Below, one piece after another: positions 1 through 7,359 of a DNA stretch of 9,757 bases. Below the pieces are notes generated by a model. The model saw only the letters and a list, made by a program, of their open reading frames with translations, searched no databases and was not told the DNA's origin. The stretch spans positions 1-9,757 of the forward strand of contig CALBSY010000502.1 in NCBI GenBank assembly GCA_937967725.1, written 5' to 3'. This DNA is from an uncultured Alphaproteobacteria bacterium (lineage in GTDB: Bacteria; Pseudomonadota; Alphaproteobacteria; Caulobacterales; Aquidulcibacteraceae). How positions within the stretch are numbered: position 1 is the stretch's first letter; every line of letters begins with the position of its first letter. The position numbers and the translations under genes are program-made.

Positions 1-110
1 GGCGGGGCGGCCAAGTGTCCTCAGAAGCCATGCTTGCGGGTTCCTCTGCCTCCCCCATAGAACCGCCTCAGCTTGGCGGAAACGCGGCGCGCCGCCGCGC
101 GGGGGAGCAG

Positions 111-314
111 ATGAACACGCGCATGCGCAAGGCTGTGGGCTGTTTCGCCCTGCTGACGTACCTCGCCGTCTATGCGCTGCTCGCCGCAAGTGTCGGCGTG
201 GCGCTGGCGCCTATGCTGCCGAGTTGGGCCGAACTGATCTATTACGCCGTCGCCGGAATCGTCTGGATCGCCCCGTTGCGCCCGCTGTTTGCGTGGATGA
301 ATCGCGCACGGTGA
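111..314 (+). CDS. DUF2842 family small inner-membrane protein
   Basis: The product is 67 residues with two hydrophobic segments, about residues 9-32 and 41-61, joined by a short loop containing LPSW, and a short basic tail ending WMNRAR. This layout (RK before the first helix, a W and YYAVAG entering the second, a late P-L-x-P/W-M) matches the DUF2842 family of alphaproteobacterial membrane proteins, whose function is unknown. I chose the ATG at 111 because GGGGGAG lies just upstream and because the family starts close to the first helix. The frame is open back to an ATG at 15, but that would add 32 residues of non-conserved, low-complexity sequence. It converges on the RcnB-like gene. The family call rests on pattern recognition, not on a search. 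Confidence 0.72.
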   Translation: MNTRMRKAVGCFALLTYLAVYALLAASVGVALAPMLPSWAELIYYAVAGIVWIAPLRPLFAWMNRAR

Positions 315-327
315 CGCGCACAAGGAA

Positions 328-351
328 CCGCCCCGGGCGCACCCGGGGCGG
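328..351. terminator. Perfect GC-rich hairpin between convergent genes
   Basis: Arms CCGCCCCGGG (328-337) and CCCGGGGCGG (342-351) form a perfect 10-bp stem with a CGCA loop. It sits between the stop codon at 314 (+ gene) and the stop at 379 (- gene), so it probably terminates both. Neither side has a real T-run, so termination efficiency is uncertain. Confidence 0.7.
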
Positions 352-378
352 ACGTTGTCATTAGGATCAGCGCAGCGA

Positions 379-837
379 TTATTGACTGAGCAGAATGCTC
401 AGGATGACGCCGGTGGCGATACCGACGAGCAGGATTTCGCCGCGGTCGTCGCGCACATAGTGGTAGCCGCGCGGCGGAGCGCGCAGCCGTTCGCGGCGCC
501 AGTCGACCTGGCGATAGTGCGAGCGATAATAGCTCGGCAGACGGTCGCCGCGGCGCCATTGGTGATAGCCGGGGCGATAGTCACGCCGCGCCTGCGCCCA
601 AGCTGGGGCCGGGCCGTAATGCCAACGGCCATTCAGGTAATAGCCGTTGTGCCTGCGGTTATCCCAGCGCTCACGCCGGCCATTGTCACGCCGATCGTTA
701 TCGCGCCAGTCACGGCGATCATTGTCGCGGCGATCGTAGTCGCCCCGATGACCCGTCATTGACTGGGCCGAAGCCGTGCTGACGAGCGGACCGGCCAGCA
801 TCAACGCAGCCGCGCCTGCGATGGCAAAGCGTTTCAT
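379..837 (-). CDS. RcnB-family exported protein
   Basis: The product is 152 residues. The N-terminus is a clear signal peptide (MKRF, then an Ala/Leu-rich core) with likely cleavage after STASA, so the protein is probably periplasmic. Residues about 28-62 are a charged low-complexity stretch of repeated DRRDN/DWRDN units. The C-terminal half has the RcnB pattern: W-R-R-G-D-x-L-P, Y-R-x-x-Y-x-x-V-D-W, L-x-x-P-P-R-G-Y-x-Y-V-R, a short spacer, then a hydrophobic end (LVGIATGVILSILLSQ). E. coli RcnB is a periplasmic protein tied to nickel/cobalt homeostasis, but most alphaproteobacterial members are untested and no metal-efflux gene is nearby, so a metal role is not established. The start at 837 has GGAAGGAG seven to eight bases upstream. 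The DNA encoding the repeats is itself internally repetitive. Confidence 0.82.
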   Translation of the reverse strand: MKRFAIAGAAALMLAGPLVSTASAQSMTGHRGDYDRRDNDRRDWRDNDRRDNGRRERWDNRRHNGYYLNGRWHYGPAPAWAQARRDYRPGYHQWRRGDRLPSYYRSHYRQVDWRRERLRAPPRGYHYVRDDRGEILLVGIATGVILSILLSQ

Positions 838-856
838 GAGAATGCTCCTTCCTTCG

Positions 857-879
857 CGAGACCCTCTTCTTGTGTCTCG
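857..879. other. Small inverted repeat in the leader of the RcnB-like gene
   Basis: CGAGAC (857-862) and GTCTCG (874-879) are perfect 6-bp arms around an 11-base loop, about 20 bases upstream of the RcnB-like start codon and just before its ribosome binding site on the minus strand. It could be an operator or an mRNA hairpin. An arm of this length could also occur by chance. I saw no confident promoter boxes in the 838-1004 gap. Confidence 0.25.
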
Positions 880-958
880 TTACCGGAAAGATGACGCGCC
901 GACGCTGAATTGGTTCTGAGTAGGTGTGTCGCGTTGGCGTAACTCTGGCGCCGATTTG

Positions 959-979
959 TGCCGCCGGACCCGAGCGGCA
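959..979 (-). terminator. Weak hairpin downstream of fhs
   Basis: TGCCGC (959-964) and GCGGCA (974-979) make a 6-bp GC-rich stem with a 9-base loop, 26 bases past the fhs stop codon on the minus strand. No T-run follows, so this is only a candidate terminator. Confidence 0.3.
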
Positions 980-1004
980 AAGTTCGACACAACTTTCGCT
1001 CAAG

Positions 1005-2731
1005 TCAAAACAGTCCGACGACCCTGCCCTCAGCGTCGACATCGATCTTCGAGGCGGATGGCGTCTTTGGCAGGCCGGGCATGGTCATGATGTCTCCGCA
1101 GATCATCACGATAAATTCCGCGCCCGCCGCCAATCTTACTTCACGTATATTCACGACATGATTGGAGGGCGCGCCACGCAGTTGCGGGTCGGTCGAGAAC
1201 GAATATTGCGTCTTAGCCACGCAGATCGGGAAGTGGCCGAAACCGGCGTGTTGCAGCTCTTTGATCCGCTTGCGGATCGCAGTGTCCGCCGTGATGTCGG
1301 TTGCGCCATAAATCTCCGTTGCGATGCGCTTCATCTTCTCCCACAACGGCGTTTCGTCTTCGTAGAGGAACCGGAACTGGCTGGGCTGTTCGCACAACCG
1401 CACGACTTCCTCGGCCAAAGCCACGGCGCCCGCGCTGCCCTCCTCGAAGTGACTTGCGACAATAGTCGGCGCCTCCAGTTGAACGCCCCGCTCACGCAAT
1501 GCCGCCAGCTCGCTGTCACGATCTTCGGCGCGTCGATTGATCGCCACGACGACGGGCAGTCCAAATTGATTTCGCACATTGGCGATGTGCCGCTCCATAT
1601 TGGCCATGCCCTTGGCAAGCGCGGCCATGTTCTCCTTGGGCAAGTCATCGACATCCACGCCGCCGTGAAATTTAAGCGCGCGCACCGTCGCCACCACGAC
1701 CGCGACAGCGGGCGTAAGGCCGGCCTTGCGGCACTTGATGTCGATAAACTTCTCCGCGCCTAGGTCGGCGCCGAACCCCGCTTCCGTCACCGCGTAATCG
1801 CCCAGCTTGAGCGCAGCCTTGGTTGCCGACACCGAATTGCAGCCGTGCGCGATATTGGCGAACGGTCCTCCATGGATAATCGCCGGGTTGTTTTCCAGCG
1901 TCTGCACGAGGTTGGGCGCGATCGCGTTTTTGAGCAACACGGCCATGGCGCCGTGTGCGCCTAAGTCGCGCGCGCGGATCGGTTCGCGCTTCCTGGTGTA
2001 GCCGACGATAATAGCGCCGAGACGTTCTTTCAGATCGACGAGACTGGTTGCAAGGCAAAAGATCGCCATAACTTCGGAGGCGACGACAATGTCGAACCCA
2101 TCCTGCCGAGGAAATCCGTTGGCGACGCCGCCGAGGCCCACTGGGATCTCGCGCAATGCCCGGTCGTTACAATCGCCACAACGCCGCCAGGTGGTGTGAG
2201 GCGGCGCGCGTCGGACCCGAGTTCGTTGCCGGGATGGATGTGATTGTCTATCAGCGCGGAGAGCAGATTGTGCGCCTGTGCGATTGCGCCGAAGTCGCCG
2301 GTGAAATGGAGATTGATGTCCTCCATCGGCACCACTTGCGCGAAACCGCCGCCGGCAGCGCCGCCCTTGACGCCAAACACAGGCCCCATCGCGGGCTCTC
2401 GCAAACAGATGATGGCTTTCTTGCCCAGGCGGTTCAGTGCATCACCCAGCCCCACCGTCGTTGTGGATTTCCCCTCACCCGCCGGCGTCGGTGAAATCGC
2501 GGTGACAAGAACGAGCTTGCCGTCCGGGCGATCGTCAAGGCTGTGGAGGTAGTCCAGCGAAATCTTAGCTTTGTAACGTCCATAGGTCTCAAGGCTGTCT
2601 TCCGGAATGCCGAGCTTCGCGGCAATTTCCGTGATCGGGCGCATCCGCGCCCGCTGTGCGATCTCGATGTTGCTGAGCGATTTGCTTCGTGGCGCTTCAG
2701 ACGGACCTGAGTGTGCAGCGATCTTTTTCAC
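1005..2731 (-). pseudogene. fhs: Formate--tetrahydrofolate ligase (fhs), interrupted by a frameshift
   Basis: Fhs (formyltetrahydrofolate synthetase, cytosolic) makes 10-formyl-THF from formate, ATP and THF. Two overlapping frames together cover the whole enzyme. The 5' frame starts at a GTG at 2731 and reads correctly to about residue 179, carrying the nucleotide-binding loop PTPAGEGKST (residues 81-90), REPAMGPVFGVKGGAAGGG, and INLHFTGD. It then runs out of frame to a stop at 2030. The 3' frame carries on with TWRR...NDRALREI, VGLGGVANGFPRQDGFDI, HGGPFANIAHGCNS, TEAGFGADLGAEKF, KTQYSFSTDP and ICGDIMTMPGLP, ending in the family-typical GLF at 1005. Rejoined, the length is about 573-575 residues against a usual ~557. 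The GTG start fits because the family begins shortly before the IEIAQ-like motif; the next ATG (2644) would remove it. It is divergent from fdsGBA. As written, no full-length enzyme is made; a sequencing error is possible because both halves look well conserved. Confidence 0.88.
2165..2197 (-). other. Frameshift site within fhs
   Basis: On the minus strand the correct frame is lost just after the codons for DARRLT (the ACA codon occupies 2195-2197) and is regained by TWRR. The bases read CTCACACCACCTGG. The family motif here is RR(I/V)TWRR, which would be encoded by CTCACCTGG. Removing five bases from the ACACCACC stretch therefore restores both the frame and the motif exactly. A one-base deletion would restore the frame but leave two or three extra residues. 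The next residues (CGDCNDRALR, against a usual V-x-D-M-NDRALR) are also slightly unusual, so a second small error is possible. Confidence 0.7.
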
Positions 2732-3005
2732 CCGCCTCGCCCCAATTCACACCGTGATGAACGTTGTGCCGCTCACGCCTTGTCCCGCCGCCGCATACAA
2801 AAAAAATGCGCCGGGCGAAATCCCCAATTGCTGCGTCACCCATCGCATCGACGACAAAGCCTTACACCGGTCACCGATGCCGCAGCGCAGCAAGCCTCAT
2901 GGTTTGCGCGGCATGATCGCTGCCTATCGCCGCCGCCGCCTTTCCCATATAGACTTAAGTCCAGGCCCACGCCTGCAGGCAGAGATATGCGGAGCCGCCA
3001 GCATT
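2732..3005. promoter_or_regulatory. Divergent intergenic region between fhs and fdsG
   Basis: About 274 bases separate the GTG start of fhs (-) from the proposed fdsG start (+), so this segment should hold both promoters. It contains an A8 tract at 2799-2806, and the codons of the open frame that crosses it (ATA, TTA, AGT and others) are unlike those of the genes, which argues that it is non-coding. I could not identify convincing -35/-10 boxes on either strand. Two 10-bp palindromes near its right end are listed separately. Confidence 0.45.
2952..2980. promoter_or_regulatory. Pair of 10-bp perfect palindromes upstream of fdsG
   Basis: GACTTAAGTC (2952-2961) and GCCTGCAGGC (2971-2980) are both perfect palindromes, with centres 19 bases apart, 26-54 bases before the proposed fdsG start. 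CAGGC (2962-2966) and GCCTG (2971-2975) could also pair as a hairpin bridging them. They could be operator half-sites or leader structure for the fds operon. No regulator gene is seen beside them, so the role is inference only. Confidence 0.3.
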
Positions 3006-3470
3006 TTGCACGAAAGGTGGGATGAAACCGAAGCGACGCGGATCGTAGACGCCCATGAGTCGATGCAGGGCGCGCTGCTTCCCATCCTGCACGCAATACA
3101 GGCGAGCTTCGGCTACATACCCCAGCAAGCCACGGCGTTCCTCGCGCGCAAGCTCAATTTGTCGCGCGCCGAAGTTCATGGCGTCATCAGCTTCTATCAC
3201 GACTTCCGCCGCGCGCCCGCCGGCAAGCTAGTGGTGAAGATTTGCCGCGCCGAAGCCTGCCAGGCGATGGGCGGCGCCGGCGCCGCTGAAGCCCTGCTCA
3301 AACATTTCGGCAGCAGCTGGAGCGGAACCACGGGGGATCAGATGGTGGCCGTAGAACCGGTTTATTGTCTCTCCCTTTGCGCCGTCGCGCCGGCGGCGCT
3401 GATCAACGGCGAACCGACGGCGCGTTTCGACGGCAAGCGGCTCATCGACAAGGTCGAGGCGGCGCGATGA
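3006..3470 (+). CDS. fdsG: NAD-dependent formate dehydrogenase, gamma subunit (NuoE-like)
   Basis: FdsG is the small [2Fe-2S] subunit of the soluble Mo-dependent formate dehydrogenase, homologous to NuoE of complex I, and pairs with FdsB in passing electrons to NAD+. The body of the protein matches the family: GALLPILHAIQ, FGYIP, LNLSRAEVHGVISFYHDFR, then CRAEAC and VEPVYCLSLC. From a start at 3006 the four cluster cysteines are C80, C85, C121 and C125 (C-x4-C ... C-x3-C). The start is uncertain. The TTG at 3006 gives 154 residues, puts GGAG 11 bases upstream, and begins a few residues before the conserved W-D-E. In-frame ATGs at 2913 and 2877 lack a visible ribosome binding site and would add 31 or 43 residues of rare-codon sequence. 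The end overlaps fdsB by ATGA (3467-3470), suggesting translational coupling. The family call is firm; the start is not. Confidence 0.85.
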   Translation: MHERWDETEATRIVDAHESMQGALLPILHAIQASFGYIPQQATAFLARKLNLSRAEVHGVISFYHDFRRAPAGKLVVKICRAEACQAMGGAGAAEALLKHFGSSWSGTTGDQMVAVEPVYCLSLCAVAPAALINGEPTARFDGKRLIDKVEAAR

Positions 3471-5032
3471 CTAAGCTGTTCGTGCCGGCGGATGTCGCCG
3501 CGCTGGCGCTCGGCGCGAACGAGGTAACCGACGTGCTGACGCGCGCCGCGGCAACACGCGGGCTCAGCATCGAAATTGTGCGCACCGGCTCGCGTGGTAT
3601 GGCCTGGCTGGAGCCGCTAATCGAAGTGGAGACGGCGAACGGCCGCGTCGGTTACGGGCCGGTCAGCGCTGGCGACATTCCCGGCTTGCTCGACGCCGGA
3701 CTGCTCACGGGCGGCGCGCACCCGCTCGCGATCGGCCCGGTCGACCAGCACCCGTGGATGAGACGGCAGACCCGTCTCACCTTCGCCCGTTGCGGCGTCA
3801 TCGATCCTGTTTCGCTGGATGACTGCGTCGCACATGGCGTCTTCAAGGGTTTGGACGCCGCGTTGGAGCTCGGCGCAGCGCCGACGATTGAAGCCGTGAC
3901 CAAGTCCGGCCTGCGCGGGCGCGGCGGCGCCGGCTTTCCGGCGGGGATCAAATGGAAGACCGCCGCCGAAGCGCAAGCAGATCAGAAATACATCGTCTGC
4001 AACGCCGACGAAGGCGACAGCGGCACCTTCGCCGACCGCATGATCATGGAAGGCGATCCGATGGCGCTGATCGAGGGCATGGCCATCGCCGCCTTCGCCA
4101 TCGGCGCCGACAAGGGCTACGTCTACTCGCGCTCCGAATATCCGCACGCCAACGCGACATTCGGGGAAGCGCTCGGTCTGCTGCTCCGCGCCCGACCGCT
4201 CGGGCCGCACGCGCTGGTGAAGCGCAAGCCGTTCGACATCGAACGTCGAATCGGCGCGGGCTCTTATGTGTGCGGCGAGGAAACCGCGCTGCTGGAGAGC
4301 CTTGAAGGCAAGCGCGGCCAAGTACGCGCCAAGCCGCCGTTGCCGGCGCACCGGGGCCTCTTCGGCAAACCGACCGTGATCAACAACGTACTGACGCTCG
4401 CCACCGTCCCATGGGTGTTGGCCCATGGCGCCGATGCCTACGCCGCGCTCGGCCATGGCCGCTCGCGCGGGACGATGCCGATACAGCTCGCCGGCAACGT
4501 CAAATATCCCGGCCTCTTCGAAGCGCCGTTCGGGCTGACGCTGGGCGAGATCGTCAACGACATTGGCGGGGGAACCGCGAGCGGGCGCCCGGTGCGCGCG
4601 GTGCAGTGCGGCGGCCCGCTCGGCGCCTATTTTCCGCCCGCGCTGTTCAACACGCCTTACGACTACGAAGCCTTCGCCGCTCGGGACGGCCTCATCGGCC
4701 ACGGCGGAATTGTGGTGTTCGACGACACCGTCAACATGGCCGCGCAGGCGCGCTTCGCGATGGAGTTTTGCGCCGTTGAGAGCTGCGGCAAGTGCACGCC
4801 CTGCCGCATCGGCTCGGTGCGCGGCCAGGAGGTAATCGACCGCATCGTCGCCGGCGAACGCCGCGAGATGAACATGAGGCTGTTGGAGGATCTCTGCCGC
4901 ACGCTGAAGCTCGGTTCGCTGTGCGCGCTGGGCGGCTTCACGCCCTACCCGGTTATGAGCGCGGTGCGGCATTTTCCGGAAGACTTTCAGCGCGCAGCGG
5001 CGCAAACTGAGCGTCAGGAGGCCCTGCCATGA
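3467..5032 (+). CDS. fdsB: NAD-dependent formate dehydrogenase, beta subunit (NuoF-like, FMN/NADH-binding)
   Basis: FdsB carries the FMN and NAD(H) site and one [4Fe-4S] cluster, delivering electrons from formate to NAD+. The product is 521 residues, the normal size for the family. After a thioredoxin-like N-terminal domain (about 1-120), the FMN/NADH region starts at GLRGRGGAGFP (residue 148), followed by CNADEGDSGTFADR, GYVYSRSEYPHA, GAGSYVCGEETALLES and the PTVINNVLT segment. The cluster is ESCGKCTPCR (C440, C443, C446) plus C486 in SLCALGG; the 40-residue gap to the fourth ligand is that of NuoF/Nqo1. The ATG at 3467 overlaps the fdsG stop; a longer frame from 3365 would lie inside fdsG and is not family-like. 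Its own stop overlaps the fdsA start by ATGA (5029-5032). No lesion seen. Confidence 0.95.
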   Translation: MTKLFVPADVAALALGANEVTDVLTRAAATRGLSIEIVRTGSRGMAWLEPLIEVETANGRVGYGPVSAGDIPGLLDAGLLTGGAHPLAIGPVDQHPWMRRQTRLTFARCGVIDPVSLDDCVAHGVFKGLDAALELGAAPTIEAVTKSGLRGRGGAGFPAGIKWKTAAEAQADQKYIVCNADEGDSGTFADRMIMEGDPMALIEGMAIAAFAIGADKGYVYSRSEYPHANATFGEALGLLLRARPLGPHALVKRKPFDIERRIGAGSYVCGEETALLESLEGKRGQVRAKPPLPAHRGLFGKPTVINNVLTLATVPWVLAHGADAYAALGHGRSRGTMPIQLAGNVKYPGLFEAPFGLTLGEIVNDIGGGTASGRPVRAVQCGGPLGAYFPPALFNTPYDYEAFAARDGLIGHGGIVVFDDTVNMAAQARFAMEFCAVESCGKCTPCRIGSVRGQEVIDRIVAGERREMNMRLLEDLCRTLKLGSLCALGGFTPYPVMSAVRHFPEDFQRAAAQTERQEALP

Positions 5033-7359
5033 CGTTTGTCCGCGAGGCGGACTACGGCACCCCGGCCTCGAAAGCCGAGGCCCGCGTTACGCTGGAGATC
5101 GACGGCCGCGAAGTCACCGTGCCGGCCGGAACCTCGATCATGCGCGCCGCGCGCGAAAGCGGCGTCAACGTGCCGAAACTTTGCGCCACCGACATGTTGG
5201 AGGCGTTCGGCTCGTGCCGGCTGTGCCTGGTGGAAATCGAAGGCCGCGACGGAACGCCCGCCTCCTGCACCACGCCCGTCGCGCCGGGCATGAAGGTGCG
5301 CACGCAGACGCCGCTGCTGCATGATTTGCGGCGCGGCGTGATGGAACTCTACATCTCCGATCACCCGCTCGACTGCCTCACCTGCCCGACCAACGGCGAT
5401 TGCGAATTGCAGGACATGGCCGGCGCTGTCGGTCTGCGCGAGGTGCGCTACGGCTATACCGGCGAGAACCACCTCGAAGAGCCGAAGGACGAGTCCAATC
5501 CCTATTTCACCTTCGACGGCTCCAAGTGCATCGTCTGCTCGCGCTGCGTGCGCGCATGCGAGGAAGTGCAAGGCACGTTTGCGCTGACCATCGAAGGCCG
5601 CGGCTTCGACTCCAAGGTGAAAGCCAGCGCCGCCGATCCGTTCTTTGAGTCCGAATGCGTCTCCTGCGGCGCCTGCGTGCAAGCCTGCCCCACGGCAACG
5701 CTCTCGGAAAAGTCTCTGATCGAGATCGGCACGCCCGAGCACTCCGTCGTCACCACCTGCGCCTATTGCGGCGTCGGCTGCGCCTTCCGCGCCGAGATGC
5801 GCGGCGAGCAAGTCGTGCGCAGGATCCCGCACAAGGACGGCAAGGCCAATCGCGGCCATTCCTGCGTCAAGGGCCGCTTCGCCTGGGGCTACGCCACGCA
5901 CCGCGAGCGCGTGCTGAAGCCGATGATCCGCGCCAAGGCAAGCGATCCCTGGCAGGAAGTGTCGTGGGACGAGGCGATCCAGCACGCCGCTTCGGAAATC
6001 CGCCTCATCCAGGCAAAATATGGCAAGGCTGCGGTGGGCGGCGTCACCTCCTCGCGCTGTACCAACGAAGAGACCTATCTGGTGCAGAAGCTGGTGCGCG
6101 CCGGCTTCGGCGTCAACAATGTCGACACCTGCGCGCGCGTCTGCCACTCGCCCACCGGGTACGGACTGAAGACCACGTTTGGCACCTCCGCCGGCACGCA
6201 GGATTTCGACTCCGTCGAGCACACCGATGTCATGATCGTCATCGGGGCGAACCCGACTGACGCGCACCCTGTCTTCGCCTCACGCATGAAGAAGCGGCTG
6301 CGCCAGGGTGCGAAGCTGATCGTCATCGATCCGCGCCGCATTGATCTGGTGAAGACGCCACACATCGAAGCCGCGCACCACTTGCCGCTGCGTCCCGGAA
6401 CCAACGTCGCCGTGCTGACCGCGCTGGCGCACGTCGTCGTCACGGAAGGCCTGGCGGATGAAGCGTTCATCCGCGAACGCTGCGATTGGGACGGTTTCCA
6501 AGCTTGGGCCGCGTTCGTCGCCGAGGAGCGCTGGTCGCCGGAAGCGCTGGAAAGCGCGACCGGCGTGCCGGCCGCCGAGGTGCGCGCCGCGGCGCGGCTC
6601 TACGCGACGGGAGGCAACGGCGCGATCTATTATGGGCTCGGCGTCACCGAACACAGCCAGGGCGCCACCGCCGTGATGGCGATCGCCAATCTCGCCATGG
6701 CGACCGGGAATATTGGCCGCCCCGGCGTCGGCGTGAATCCGCTGCGCGGACAGAACAACGTGCAGGGCGCGTGCGACATGGGTTCGTTCCCGCACGAGCT
6801 TTCCGGCTATCGCCACATCTCCGACGACAACGCGCGCGCGATCTTTGAATCGCTGTGGAACGTGAAGCTCGATGACGAGCCGGGCTTGCGCATCCCCAAC
6901 ATGCTGGACGCGGCAATCGACGGCAGCTTCAAAGGCATCTACATCCAGGGCGAAGACATCCTGCAATCCGATCCGAACACTAAGCACGTCGCCGAAGGCC
7001 TCTCGGCGATGGAGTGCGTGATCGTGCACGATCTCTTCCTCAACGAGACGGCCAATTACGCCACTGTGTTCCTGCCCGGCTCAACCTTCCTGGAAAAGAA
7101 CGGCACCTTCACCAACGCCGAGCGCCGCATCCAGCGCGTGCGCCGCGTCATGAGTCCGCTGAACGGCTACGAGGATTGGGAGATCACGCAGCTGCTCTCG
7201 AACGCGCTCGGCTATCCAATGCGCTACACGCACGCCTCGCAGATCATGGACGAGATCTATGAAAGCGCGCCTACTCACCGACTGCCTTACTCCCCTACTG
7301 CCCTGAGGAAAGAAAATGCGTCACGGCTCTGGCCTAAAGAAACTCAACCGCACGGCTAG
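5029..7359 (+). CDS. fdsA: NAD-dependent formate dehydrogenase, alpha (catalytic) subunit, 3'-truncated
   Basis: FdsA oxidises formate to CO2 at a bis-molybdopterin Mo centre in the cytosol. Visible in order: [2Fe-2S] ferredoxin domain (C52, C63, C66, C80); His-Cys3 cluster (H112, C116, C119, C125); two [4Fe-4S] motifs (C167/170/173/177 and C210/213/216/220); the catalytic-domain [4Fe-4S] site (C244, C247, C251, C279); and the Mo-ligating C372 followed by H373 in CARVCHSPTGYG. FdsA-like sequence continues to about residue 745 (SQIMDEIYESAPT). The family is about 950 residues and ends with a molybdopterin-dinucleotide-binding domain, which is absent. The last ~30 residues (HRLPYSPTALRKEN...) are not FdsA-like, and the final 14 or so are rplQ's 5' end read in the wrong frame, so the stop at 7357-7359 is not the native one. 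A functional enzyme is unlikely from this form. AGGAGG precedes the ATG. The usual fdsC/fdhD and fdsD neighbours are missing. Confidence 0.93.
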   Translation: MTFVREADYGTPASKAEARVTLEIDGREVTVPAGTSIMRAARESGVNVPKLCATDMLEAFGSCRLCLVEIEGRDGTPASCTTPVAPGMKVRTQTPLLHDLRRGVMELYISDHPLDCLTCPTNGDCELQDMAGAVGLREVRYGYTGENHLEEPKDESNPYFTFDGSKCIVCSRCVRACEEVQGTFALTIEGRGFDSKVKASAADPFFESECVSCGACVQACPTATLSEKSLIEIGTPEHSVVTTCAYCGVGCAFRAEMRGEQVVRRIPHKDGKANRGHSCVKGRFAWGYATHRERVLKPMIRAKASDPWQEVSWDEAIQHAASEIRLIQAKYGKAAVGGVTSSRCTNEETYLVQKLVRAGFGVNNVDTCARVCHSPTGYGLKTTFGTSAGTQDFDSVEHTDVMIVIGANPTDAHPVFASRMKKRLRQGAKLIVIDPRRIDLVKTPHIEAAHHLPLRPGTNVAVLTALAHVVVTEGLADEAFIRERCDWDGFQAWAAFVAEERWSPEALESATGVPAAEVRAAARLYATGGNGAIYYGLGVTEHSQGATAVMAIANLAMATGNIGRPGVGVNPLRGQNNVQGACDMGSFPHELSGYRHISDDNARAIFESLWNVKLDDEPGLRIPNMLDAAIDGSFKGIYIQGEDILQSDPNTKHVAEGLSAMECVIVHDLFLNETANYATVFLPGSTFLEKNGTFTNAERRIQRVRRVMSPLNGYEDWEITQLLSNALGYPMRYTHASQIMDEIYESAPTHRLPYSPTALRKENASRLWPKETQPHG
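7255..7315. other. Probable junction between fdsA and the rplQ region
   Basis: FdsA-like coding stops being recognisable at about 7260-7275, and rplQ begins at 7316 with its own ribosome binding site. The bases in between (about 7272-7300, rich in CCTTACTCCCC-like runs) look like an untranslated spacer, as would be found between rpoA and rplQ. The breakpoint cannot be placed exactly by eye. No repeat or mobile element is visible at it. Confidence 0.65.

Noticed and set aside
84..95. 12-bp palindrome GCGGCGCGCCGC and the CCGCC/GGCGG hairpin (63-79) upstream of the DUF2842 gene
   Set aside because: In very GC-rich sequence such short GC palindromes are common; neither has a context that supports a specific function.
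660..750. Short direct repeats that might suggest a CRISPR-like array
   Set aside because: They are codon-level repeats of DRRDN units inside a protein gene, too short and without unique spacers.
355..762. Plus-strand open frame opposite the RcnB-like gene
   Set aside because: Its product is an Ala/Val/Ile/Pro-rich mirror of the DRRDN repeats; the minus-strand gene has a signal peptide, ribosome binding site and RcnB domain.
924..1763. Plus-strand open frame of 279 codons opposite the fhs 3' half
   Set aside because: The fhs frame carries clear family motifs here; the plus-strand product does not resemble any family and has typical shadow composition.
2799..2806. A8 tract as the T-run of a minus-strand terminator
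   Set aside because: No stable hairpin precedes it on the minus strand, and there is no gene ending at that point.
3617..5005. Long minus-strand open frame opposite fdsB (462 codons)
   Set aside because: It is the mirror of a strongly supported coding gene in GC-rich DNA, is rich in Arg/Ala/His, and shows no recognisable domain.
5014..6267. Long minus-strand open frame opposite fdsA (417 codons)
   Set aside because: It lies wholly opposite the Fe-S and catalytic region of fdsA and its product is low-complexity Ala/Arg/Gly/His without family motifs.
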